DNA of 64,000 nucleotides from Erythrophleum ivorense (Eukaryota > Streptophyta > Magnoliopsida > Fabales > Fabaceae): the NCBI GenBank assembly GCA_026724425.1, contig JAIUCV010000090.1, positions 434,001 to 498,000 of the forward strand. The letters run 5' to 3'. Made by a program: the position numbers and the translations under genes. Shown here piece by piece: positions 45,101-54,878 of the stretch. The notes below the pieces were generated by a model. That model worked only from the letters and a program-made list of their open reading frames with translations. It was not told the DNA's origin and made no database searches. Numbering within the stretch: position 1 is the first letter of the stretch; each line of letters opens with the position of its first letter.

Positions 45101-45436
45101 GAGAACAAGCTCAGTCCGCGCTTTATGGGTCCGTTTCCAGTGGTGGAGCGAGTAGGACCAGTGGCATATCGGTTGGAGTTGCCACCGATTATGAGCGTCT
45201 TTCACAAGGTGTTTCATGTTTCGATGTTGAGGAGGTGTTTGCATCCCTCAGATATGACGGTTCCGGCGGTTCCTGTGAGGATACTCAAGAGGAGAGTCAA
45301 GGTTCTGCGGAACAAGAGGGTGCCATTATTGAGAGTCTTGTGGGACTGTAATGGCAAAGAGGAGCAGACTTGGGAGCCAGAGGAAAAGATGAAGCTGAAA
45401 TTCGAAAAGAGGTTCGACAAGCAGGCTTTGGAGTGA
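42146..45436 (+). pseudogene. pol: Element E pol: protease to chromodomain
   Basis: Protease (LFDSGASNCFITP near 42178), RT (KTPYRMAPAELAE, then LCIDYQGLNRVTVK, FGLTNAPAAF and intact catalytic FIDDILVYS near 43184), RNase H (YTDASGVGMG to TDHKSL), integrase (TMDFVVGLP, VSDRDPRF, AYHPQTDG) and chromodomain-like tail (EEQTWEPEEKM). The roles are reverse transcription and integration. It still has the RT segment that A lost. It is broken by indels near 42975, 43412, 43880, 44090, 44345, 44713 and 44947 and by stops such as 43831-43833, so no full polyprotein can be made. Confidence 0.92.
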
Positions 45437-45659
45437 GCTCCTTCATCTTTGTAGTCCCAGTGTTTGTTATTGTTGTTGTTTTGGATGTTGTATTTTTGTT
45501 TTCGTTGTACGATATACATTTTGGAGTTATATGAGATGGAGTTTTGCCTCATATTTTGTTATGTGTTTGGATGTTACAAGTATTGTTGATCAGATTGGGT
45601 CGTGAGACATTTCTAGTCATATTGGTTATAGACGTTTCAGAATTATTACTCATTACAAT

Positions 45660-45833
45660 TCTAGAGACAAGGTGGGTTTCTAGAGGAGATATGGTGGATC
45701 TCCGGCAGACTTATATGCGAGGGTCGCTACCTTAGTATAAGTGGTTATTGTGGATACATATTGTGACATGGTGGGTTACAATATGAGTATCGAGAGATAT
45801 GGTGGATCTCTAGAGGGGATATGGTGGATCTCC
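45660..45833 (+). repeat. Element E 3' UTR hairpin array
   Basis: Hairpins at 45660-45684, 45685-45703 (GGAGAT/ATCTCC), 45709-45742 (ACTTATA/TATAAGT), 45757-45785 (CATATTGTGAC/GTTACAATATG, one G.U), 45793-45811 (AGAGAT/ATCTCT) and 45815-45833 (GGGGAT/ATCTCC, one G.U). Most have the loop ATGGTGG. Stems differ from those in A while the GGTGG loop core is kept. It lies between the pol stop and the polypurine tract. Confidence 0.85.
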
Positions 45834-46027
45834 TATTATGTTTTTAGAGTGGTTGTGATGAGTGGGAGTAATAATGTCTGGAAAAGTGCATATAACAAAC
45901 GACTAAATGCGAGTTTCTGAGATTAGTGGAGGATCTCTTATGTGGGTCAGTTGGACCGGATTTTGTGGTCTTTGGTAGACACGTTGTGTTGGGATTCGAG
46001 GACGAATCCATTCTAGTGGGGGAGAAT

Positions 46028-46720
46028 TGTAACATCCGTAAACCGAAAAGTGCAGTTTTGGGAGTGGTATCGAGCGATACCAGTTGACCACAGTGTAATT
46101 GCATATGTCATGCAAGGTGTGGATCTCTGAATTGATCGTACATGTTCTTGTTTGATTGTTCTACGGTCGGTTTAGGGGTTAAGTCATCGTGTTGAAACAT
46201 GTGTAAACCAACGTCATGGTTAGTTGGTTCGGTTTGTGAAATCGGTTTCGGCTTAAATCGATTTGTGTTCGGTTTTGTTGGTTCGACAGGGGTGTCGAGC
46301 GACACCAAGGGTTGGTATCGGTCGACACCGGTTAAGGTGAAATCGTCCGGTTCGATTCAAGTCGGCTGATTTTGTCCGGTTTAGGGGAAGAAAACCCTAT
46401 TCTCACGATAAAACACTGTGCAGACGCGTCTTAGCACAGTTTCCGAGACAGAGCTTTTCCAGAGAGAAAGAGGGCGATTTTGTGGATCTTTTGGAGTTGG
46501 GAGGTTTGATCTTAGGCTTGTTCTTGCTGTTTCATCTTCCTTACCCTTGTTCAGTCCGTTTCAAGGTGAGTGCGTGACCGTAGGTCTGTGATTCAGTAGA
46601 GATTTGTTGTGTGGAAGAGTCCAGATTGTGTTCTTGAGTTGTTCTTCTCGAATTTTTTGTTCTGATTGTGATTGGGTGTTGAAAACCCATTGATTCGGTG
46701 TTTATTGAGTTTGATTCGTC
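46028..46720 (+). repeat. Element E 3' LTR, truncated
   Basis: Starts TGTAACATCCGTAAACCG after the tract GTGGGGGAGAA. Palindromes: GTATCGAGCGATAC (46067-46080), in which both arms changed relative to GTGTC/GACAC, and GTGTCGAGCGACAC (46292-46305). It ends inside the LTR at GATTCGTC, fused to integrase sequence of G. Confidence 0.88.
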
Positions 46721-47771
46721 AAGGCAGATCATCATTTTTCCGGGTGGTCTTTTACAGAGCTTTTCCATTCCAGAGCGGAAGCGGGATATGATCATCGATG
46801 GAGTTCGTAGTGGGTTTACGTATTTCAAGGTTCCTATGATGCTATTTGGGTCATTGTGGATCGGTTGACCAAGTCAGCACATTTTTTTGCCATTAAGAAG
46901 ACAGTTGGAGTTCTGCTTTGGCTAGGAAATTTGTGCGAGAGGTTGTGAGGCTGTATGGAGTGCCAGCCAGTATTGTGTCGGATTGTGATCCGAGTTTCGC
47001 CTCAGAATTTTGGAGGATGATTCAGACTTTGGGGAATTTTTTGAGGTTGTGAGTGTTCTTTGGAGGTGGTCATTGGACTGGCCAATTGGGTTTGGCAGAG
47101 ATTGCCTACAGCAACAGTTTTCAGACAAGTTTTGTCATGGCTCCTTTTGAGGCTTTGTATTGGGAGGCCATGTAGGACGCTTGTATGCTGGACCCAAGTG
47201 GGGGAGCGTAACATCTATGGAGTTACTTATGTTCAGGAAACGACGGAGAAGGTCCGTGTTTTGAGGCTGAACATGAAAGAAGCTCAGGTTAGGCAGAAGA
47301 TTTACGCTGTTAGGCGTAGGCGGGAGCTTTAGTTTCAGGATGGAGATAGAGTGTATCTCGTGATGGGTATGTTGAGGGGTCTTAACAGATCCATAACAGA
47401 GAACAAGCTCAGTCCGCGGTTTATGGTGTCTGTTCCCAGTGGTGGAACGAGTTGGACCAGTGGAGTGTCGGTTGGAGTTGACACCGATTATGAGGGTATT
47501 TCATAAGTTGTTCAGGTTTTGATATTGAGAAAATGCCTTCACTCTTCAGAGGAGTTGGTGCCTAAGATTTCTGAGGATCTTGGGCCAGATTTGATAGTTC
47601 CAGAGGTTCATGTGAGGATTTTCGAAAGGAAAGTCAAGGTCCTGTGGAACAAGAGAATGTCGTTGTTGAGAGTCTTGTGAGAGTGTTGCGGTACAGAGGA
47701 CGAGATTTGGGAGCCTGAGGCAAAGATGGAGCTGAAGTTCAGGAAGCGGTTTGACAAGTAGGTCGTGGTGT
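46718..47771 (+). pseudogene. pol: Element G integrase and chromodomain remnant
   Basis: Enters mid-integrase at the residues equivalent to KAEHQVPSGLL of A. Recognisable pieces are IWVIVDRLTKSAHF, a decayed VSDCDPSFASEFW, VLRLNMKEAQ near 47258 and the chromodomain-like DEIWEPEAKMELKF near 47700. Frames are broken by many stops and indels, including loss of the segment with the third catalytic residue. It is the tail of a third A/E-type element whose front half is gone. Confidence 0.85.
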
Positions 47772-48021
47772 GAACTTCTTCATCCTTTTGGTTTTGTGTG
47801 AGTTAGTTGGGTGCTTTGTTGTGTGGCTTATGTATTTTCGTTCGTTGTACGAAATACATTATTGGAGATTTATAAGATGGAGTTTTCCTTATAAATCTTA
47901 GTTTCGGATGTTACGGGTTGTGTTGACCGTTTTTGGGTCGTGAGACAGTTCTAGTCAGATATGTTATAGGCGTTTCAGAATTATTACTCTTTACGTTTAG
48001 GAGATAGTATTCTCCTGCAGG

Positions 48022-48182
48022 CCTATCTGAGCGTGGTGCCTCAGTATGGGTGGTTGCAGACTTATCTGAGCTTGGTGTCTCAGTATAAGTGATGCGGTTT
48101 GTGGTTGCAGACCTATCTGAGCTTGGTGTCTTGGTATGGGTGCTTGCAGACTTATCTGGGGGTAGCAACCCTAGTATAAGTG
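48022..48182 (+). repeat. Element G 3' UTR hairpin repeats
   Basis: Units pair over 10-13 bp: CCTATCTGAG/CTCAGTATGGG (48022-48050), ACTTATCTGAG/CTCAGTATAAGT (48060-48090), ACCTATCTGAG with CTTGGTATGGGT through G.U pairs (48111-48142), and ACTTAT/TATAAGT with CTGGGG/CCCTAG inside (48150-48182). Looser copies follow to about 48470. Confidence 0.75.
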
Positions 48183-48653
48183 GGGAGATTGGTTTTCCGG
48201 CGGCCTTACCTGGGGGTAGCAACCTCAGGGGAAGTGCTTGCAGACTTATACGAGTGTGGTACGCGGTCTAAGGGTGCTACTTACTAGTGGCTGACGAGTT
48301 GCGAAGTAAGTATCGAGTGACGGGTGGATCACTCGAGGGGATGGTGGTTCCTTGCATTTGCTTAGGAGATAGTGATCTATTGCATACTTATCTGGGCGTG
48401 GTGTCCCAGTATAAGTGGTTAGTGTTTTGAGATGAGGACTTATTTGGTTGCCATGGCCCCAATATAAGTGGTTTGAGTTTTCAGTAAAGAGTAAAGAATG
48501 TCTGGAAACGCACATATAACATAGGATTAGATGTGAGTCTCTGGGATCAGTTGAAGATCTCTTCTGTTTGGCTAGTTGAGGTCCGGGTTTGTCGTCTTTG
48601 GTAGACGTGTTGCGTTGGGATTCGAGGTCGAATCCAGTTTAGTGTGGGAGAAT

Positions 48654-48742
48654 TGTAACATAAGTAAACCGAAAAGTATTGTTTTGGGAGTGGTGTCGAG
48701 CGACACCAAGTGATCATGTGTTGTTTGCATATATTATGCAAG
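48654..48742 (+). repeat. Element G 3' LTR, first 89 bp
   Basis: Starts TGTAACATAAGTAAACCG after a GGGAGAA tract and includes palindrome GTGTCGAGCGACAC (48694-48707). It stops near GCAAGGA, where CACTA sequence begins. Confidence 0.8.
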
Positions 48743-49880
48743 GAGTTTTCACTATGGTCTCTTTCGTCATTATCAGTAGCAGGCTCCTCGAACTCATCGG
48801 ATTCTCCATCTTCACTTGAATCGTCAACGACGTCTTCTACTTTTTTGTTCTCGAGGTTAACGTGTATGATATTTTCAGTGGATTCGATCAGGTTTGATAA
48901 TTCTGCAACTCAGTCATGCTGGATAGCCACATCATCGTCTAAACCAACTACACAACCTCTTGGATTGACCTTTATGACCGATAACCACGTCTCGCGTCTT
49001 TGCCTAATTCGATGATAAGGAATGAAACACACTTGCTCTGCTTGCGATGCAAGGATGAAGGGTTCGAATTTGAAAAATCTCCTGTTTGCATTGACGTCGG
49101 TGATGCCTAACGTCTTGTTTCTGCGAACCCCTCGACCAAGTATCGGATCATACCAACCACATTTGAACATAATTCATTTCAAGTTGATAATTTATGGGAA
49201 TGTGACCTCGATGATCTCTTGCAAAACTCCATAGAATTCTGTTTCGCTCGGGACATGAATACCATAATTTCCGGTCGACTTCCGCATGCCATAATTGTAC
49301 GTATGGAATACGTACCTGCGAGTGCAGTACATTGGTGCTGTAGTGATTTTTCCTATTGGTTCGTGAACAATCTCATTTAACCATAGCGGTATTTGTTCCG
49401 GATGACATCCATTTGTCACCTATAAACAAATGGTACAATCACACACATTAATTATATATAGTTTTACTTATTAGTTTATATATCATTAACTTGAAGAGCG
49501 CTTACATAGTATTTTAACCATCCAGCAAAATCACGTTCTTTGTACCACTCATACTCATGTTCATGATCTGATTATCAAATATGCTGCACAAAAATCAAAG
49601 TTATATATAGAGAGAAAAACGTATGAATACATAATTGAAAAATTATCAAAGTTACCTCTCAAATTAGTGCACTTCCTCCAAATTATGCAATATGTAATTA
49701 TGAGCCGCACTCCAATGTTTATGGTCCCATGAATCTTCCTTCAACTTTCCAGCAAGTCTGCATATTTCTTTGAAGATGTTGGGGAGAACATGCCTATATA
49801 CAGGTGCAACGCCTCCATCATCGTATTGTTTCGTAGCGGTTCTTCTCGTTGATATATCCATATTTTGCATGATTTTACTT
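48743..49880 (-). pseudogene. CACTA (En/Spm) transposase gene, C-terminal part
   Basis: Continues on the minus strand from 58843-60735 after removal of element D. Pieces: NMDISTRRTATKQYDDGGV near 49860, a central block near 49400-49200, the characteristic MFKCGWYDPILGRGVR (49170-49120) with FIPYHRIRQRRETW, then an acidic tail (DDSSEDGESDEFEEP) near 48830. This matches the C-terminal part of plant TNP2-like CACTA transposases. Intron-like gaps and frame breaks separate the pieces. No CACTA terminal repeat was found; the fragment is cut at the G junction. Confidence 0.75.
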
Positions 49881-49950
49881 AGTCGCAGAGTTAGATGTTT
49901 CCTCAGTCAAACTTCCTTGTACGATAGATCCCTCAACTTTTGCAAGGTTT
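49881..49950 (-). repeat. 70-bp CACTA segment, copy R1
   Basis: AGTCGCAGAGTTAGATGTTT to CTTTTGCAAGGTTT. On the minus strand it encodes LAKVEGSIVQGSLTEETS of the transposase. Identical segments are at 51487-51556 (R2) and 58773-58842 (R3). R1 has CACTA sequence on its left and element D sequence on its right. Confidence 0.9.
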
Positions 49951-51457
49951 CGAATAAAAAAATACTATGCTACCCTAAAAAGGGATGAATCGACTTAAGA
50001 AGTGAGAAGAGAGAGAGGTGAAACAAGAGCCAAGACATGTGTTTTATCAAAAGAGGACGGGTAAGAGTCTATAACCCCTTTGATCGATATTCCCTAGTTG
50101 AGACCACACCTTTAGAAACTAAAGGAGTCAAAGGTGGCGAATTTGGAAGGCTTAAAGAGAAGTGGATTGCTTTGGGATGATTGCAAAACTCATGGTATGT
50201 ACTTCCTTGTTCTTAATTCTCAATGCCGCTGCTGATTTGTGTGGATTACTAAAACAAAGGTCAACATGGATTTCCAAAAGATTTAAGAGTTCTCATGTTT
50301 TCAAACCTCTTTTCCTTGCTTAGTTTGCTTGGGGACAAGCAAAAGATAGGTCTAGGGGAGTTGATATCATCATATTTTACATGTTTTCACTAAGTATTTA
50401 TTGGTGTTTTCAATAAGGTTTTATGCCTTTGGAGGTAGTTTTCTTGTATTTGTTGGTTTTGGAGTCTTAACAGGTTAAAACATCAAAAAGGATTCAAAAA
50501 GGAGCAAAAGAGCCTCAAACCATTATCCATGCAAGTTTCCAAGTCAAGAGCATCAATATAACTCCATTTGTCCGATTCTCGTATTCGGACTGAACCGGAG
50601 CATCCGAAAGATGGCCGCGGTTGAAGGTCTTTCCGACGTCCAAAAATCATGATCTTGGTCTTGATGGATATATATTGGAGTTACGCATCACGGCGAAGTG
50701 GATTCAAGCCATTTTGATCAACCATCAGGGAGAAACTCGTTTTCTCCCAAGACGTGTCCGCCAGGCGAGGAAACGAAGCCCATGGAGACTTGGTGTTACA
50801 AACGGCCCGGTATTCCGCGGCATGGACCCTGTCTCGACTTTTATTCATGAACTAATCTTCACCTTTATTTGAACTTAATGCATGATTGCTTTACCGTACA
50901 TCTAGCAATCTGATATAGGGTTGATACACTCTCCAAAAGCTTGTTGTATTGCCGGATCTAATATTTGGTGAGCTACGCGTCTTAGGAAACGAAAGCTGAC
51001 CTAAGGAGTCTAGTGAACTCTATCATTACTTGAGCCATTAATGCATGTTTACAGCTTGTAATAACCATCGAAAGTTGAGTGTATTAGGTTGTTTAAACAT
51101 AATGTTCGGAGCCACGAAAGTGGAATGAACATACCTTAGTGTTTTGTGTTCAAGATGGTTCATAATGAAATACCAATGCAATCATCACTTCATTACATGT
51201 TTTCAAAGATTATCCTTTGCCTAACTCTTTCTTTTCTTGTTTACAACTCTCATTTACTTATTTTCTTTTGTTTCCTTTCATTTTAGGTTCACCACAACAA
51301 CATATTTTCTGTTCTAGCTACTCATCAATCACCACAAGTTTGAAGCGAGATCACACCCTCCTTGTGTTCGACCCCGACTACAACACAGCTGTGCACTTGC
51401 AGCTAATTTTGGTTGGGTTATAAATATTAAAACTTGAAGCTAAACCCACGCCCATCA
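49951..51457 (+). mobile_element. Element D fragment X: internal 3' end plus LTR
   Basis: 49951-50361 equals the last part of the D internal region, including the tract TAGGGGAGT. It is followed by an LTR, 50362-51457. This LTR is about 0.5 kb shorter than its relatives because sequence between two CGACTT/GGACTTTT-like points was lost near 50840. A 29-bp non-D sequence (CTCGTTCTCACATTTGGG...) follows, then R2. Confidence 0.85.
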
Positions 51458-51486
51458 CTCGTTCTCACATTTGGGCTAAAATAGTA

Positions 51487-51556
51487 AGTCGCAGAGTTAG
51501 ATGTTTCCTCAGTCAAACTTCCTTGTACGATAGATCCCTCAACTTTTGCAAGGTTT
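51487..51556 (-). repeat. 70-bp CACTA segment, copy R2
   Basis: Exact copy of R1, isolated between element D sequences. It is preceded by the 29-bp filler that also precedes R3. Confidence 0.9.
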
Positions 51557-51964
51557 CGAATAAAAAAATACTATGCTACCCTAAAAAGGGATGAATCGAC
51601 TTAAGTGAGAAGAGAGAGAGGTGAAACAAGAGCCAAGACATGTGTTTTATCAAAAGAGGACGGGTAAGAGTCTATAACCCCTTTGATCGATATTCCCTAG
51701 TTGAGACCACACCTTTAGAAACTAAAGGAGTCAAAGGTGGCGAATTTGGAAGGCTTAAAGAGAAGTGGATTGCTTTGGGATGATTGCAAAACTCATGGTA
51801 TGTACTTCCTTGTTCTTAATTCTCAATGCCGCTGCTGATTTGTGTGGATTACTAAAACAAAGGTCAACATGGATTTCCAAAAGATTTAAGAGTTCTCATG
51901 TTTTCAAACCTCTTTTCCTTGCTTAGTTTGCTTGGGGACAAGCAAAAGATAGGTCTAGGGGAGT

Positions 51965-53583
51965 TGATATCATCATATTTTACATGTTTTCACTAAGTAT
52001 TTATTGGTGTTTTCAATAAGGTTTTATGCCTTTGGAGGTAGTTTTCTTGTATTTGTTGGTTTTGGAGTCTTAACAGGTTAAAACATCAAAAGGATTCAAA
52101 AAGGAGCAAAAGAGCCTCAAACCATGATCCATGCAAGTTTCCAAGTCAAGAGCATCAATATAACTCCATTTGTCCGATTCTCGTATTCGGACTGAACCGG
52201 AGCATCCGAAAGATGACCGCGGAAAGGGGTCTTACCGACGTACGAAAATCATTATCTTGGTCTTGCTGGATAGATAATTGAGTCATGCATTACGGAGAAG
52301 TGGATTCGAGCCATTTGGATCAACCATCAGTTAGAAAATCGTTTTCTCCCAAGACGTGTCCGCCAGGCGAGGAAATGAAGCCCATGGAGACTTGGTGCCA
52401 CAAACGGCCCGGGATTCTGCAGCATGGACCCTGTCTCGACTTAACATAGGCCTAGCCTAGTTTTGGTGGTTCCCTTGGCCTTATCCCGGCCCATTCAAGT
52501 CGCAAAACTTCATGTCCAACTCATCGGAAAGTTTCCTTTTCCGGCACCTCATTACCCTAGGCGACTCCAGCCTATATATACATATTTTTAGCCTCTGCGA
52601 AAAGGTGTGTCTCGTGCAAGAGGAGAGTGGCCGTCAGAGAGAAAGAGAAGCCCTTGAAGCTCGCCATCTAGGAGGAGGAGAAGGAGGCGCCACTCAAGTC
52701 TTGCTCTTGCACAAAAACCTTGTTCTTGTTCTTATTATCTTTTCCTTTTCTATTGTACTCGAGATTTCAAGTTATCAAGGGAGATTTCGACTTTTTCTTC
52801 AACAGAGAAGCTTCTTCTATCCCTTATCTCTTACTTATACTTGTGATTATGCTTTCAATCATGCTTTGCTTGTTTGATTGCACCATGTCCGAGTAGATTC
52901 ATTTGTTAGGCGAGGTAAATCAATGAAACTTGTGTGATGTGATTGGCGGTTGCAATTGGGACTTTTATTCATGAACTAATCTTCACCTTTATTTGAACTT
53001 AATGCATGATTGCTTTACCGTACATCTAGCAATCTGATATAGGGTTGATACACTCTCCAAAAGCTTGTTGTATTGCCGGAACTAGTATTTGGTGAGCTAC
53101 GCATCTTAGGTAACGAAAGCTAACCTAAGGAGTCTAGTGAACTCTATCATTACTTGAACCATTAATGCATGATTACAGCTTGTAATAACCATCGAAAGTT
53201 GAGTCTATTAGGCTGATTAATCATAGTGGTTGGAGCCACGAAAGTGGAAAGACCATACCTTAGTATTTTGTGTTCAAGATAGTTCATAATGAAATACCAA
53301 TGCAATCATCACTTCATTACTTGTTTTCAAAGATTATCCTTTGCCTAAATCTTTCTCTTAATTGTTAACAACCTCTTTTGCTTACTTGTCTTTGTTTTCT
53401 TTTGATTTTCGGTTCACCACAACAACATATTTTCTGTTCTAGCTACTCATCAATCACCACAAGTTTGAAGCGAGATCACACCCTCCTTGTGTTCGACCCC
53501 GACTACAACATAGCTGTGCACTTGCAGCTCATTTTGGTTGGGTTATAAATATTAAAACTTGAAGCTAAACCCACGCCCCATCA
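51965..53583 (+). repeat. Element D 5' LTR
   Basis: 1619 bp. A TATA-like CTATATATAC lies near 52571, followed by a leader that contains an open frame without family resemblance. It ends CACGCCCCATCA. Confidence 0.9.
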
Positions 53584-53589
53584 AGTTTT

Positions 53590-53607
53590 TGGCGCCGTTG
53601 CCGGGGA
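53590..53607 (+). other. Element D primer binding site (tRNA-Asp)
   Basis: TGGCGCCGTTGCCGGGGA, the same site as in B and C, six bases after the 5' LTR and here on the plus strand. Confidence 0.92.
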
Positions 53608-53792
53608 GGCTGTTGCATTTCCTTCAAACTTTTTGATTGATTTTTAGTCTAGTTCTTACTTTCTTGCATTTTACTTTCTGTTTTTCATAAAACCTTAAAA
53701 ACTCATAAAAATTTTACTTAAATCTCTTCCTTTGTGTGTCTTAGGTGCAAGACAAGAAGACCTAACTCCAACAACACACTAGAAGAGAAAGA

Positions 53793-54878
53793 ATGGACTT
53801 GATGAGCTTTTATGCATTTCCCCCGCCGGTTAGTCCGCACAAAGTGGAAGTGGACTACATTGGTGGAAAATTTGTGTATAAGCACGTCTATCAAGGAGCT
53901 CAATACCAGCCTAAGCAACATGTCTACCCTCAAGGGATCTGTCAAGTGAAGCTGCCTTTCACTTTCCCTCAAGCTGTTGCACCGGCTCAACAAGAAGAGA
54001 AGATAGATGTAGTCTTGGAAAGATACATGTAGGAGCAAAGGCAAATCAACAAGAACCTCTGTGAGAAGCTAGATCACGTGTTCACTGATCTTTGCATCAA
54101 GTTTGAGTCTCTCTCCACTCGTGTCCAGAGGATGGGGGTTCACACCGTCCTAAACGCGGAAGCCGTTAGGAAGCAAAATGAGGTAAACCCTCAAACATTT
54201 TGTAGTGCTGTCCTATCTAAGGAGAACCAGCTCGCCCTTGTCCCTACACTATCTCAAGAAGGAGAAAAAGAAGCTGATCCTAAGGAGAGCCAGAAACCGG
54301 AGCTGTTTCCAGGGGAGTCAAGAAGAGCTTACACCGGTGCGATCATAGACTTCATGAGAAGCCGCATGTCACTAGGAAAAATCCGACAAGATGTTTTCTA
54401 TCAAAGCATCGACTTCAAGACAGCACCAAGAGAGATCAAACTACCACCAGATAAGACTTCTAACATGCCAAAGAAAGGAGCCATAATGCCTAAAGACGCC
54501 AAGGAGAGTGACCCCTATCCAAAACCGAAGGTGGCAATGAAACCGTCAACGCTGAAACATAAAGATGTCATCAAGGATATCTACTCGGTTTTGCTCCATA
54601 CCTTGGACGAAAATGAAGCTGATGAGGAGCCTGATGGAGTACATAAGTCCTTTGACAAGATGATAATCCTTAACCCTAAGGATCCGGACCCAAAAGAAGC
54701 TCATACCGCAAAGGAGAAGCTCATGAACACCTTAAAGCTCATCCCGAGGGCATTTGTCTTCAAAGATGGCATAGGAGATGATCTTGGCGTGCCCAGACCA
54801 CCAAGAAAGCCCCCTGAACCGGAGAATGGAGAATCTAAAGGGACCCCAAACCCTTTAGTTGAGCTCATCCACACCTAA
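53793..54878 (+). pseudogene. Element D ORF with one in-frame TAG
   Basis: One frame of 361 codons before the final stop, broken only by TAG at 54030-54032 after LERYM. Start MDLMSFYAFPPPVSPHKVEV. A Gln/Pro-rich first part leads to a short helical stretch (EQRQINKNLCEKLDHVFTDL) and a Lys/Pro/Glu-rich remainder ending NPLVELIHT. I do not recognise a domain, and the retropepsin-like part found in B and C is absent. Its place after the primer site suggests a Gag-like role. The single stop makes it either a young pseudogene or a readthrough frame; the first is more likely. Confidence 0.65.

Larger units (their letters stand above)
37472..46720 (+). mobile_element. Element E: chromovirus-type Gypsy element, 3' truncated
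   Basis: It has the same architecture as A: TGTAACATCC LTR, tRNA-iMet primer site, Gly/Arg-rich gag with two CCHC knuckles, protease to integrase and chromodomain-like tail, hairpin row and polypurine tract. A solo LTR of a related family sits in its 5' LTR and a Cassandra array sits in gag. The 3' LTR stops at 46720, where it is fused to element G at GTC. Frames are broken by several stops and indels, though the RT keeps FIDD. Confidence 0.9.

Noticed and set aside
51217..51423. 68-aa frame, identical at 58503-58709
   Set aside because: It lies in the D LTR and has no family resemblance or expected start context.
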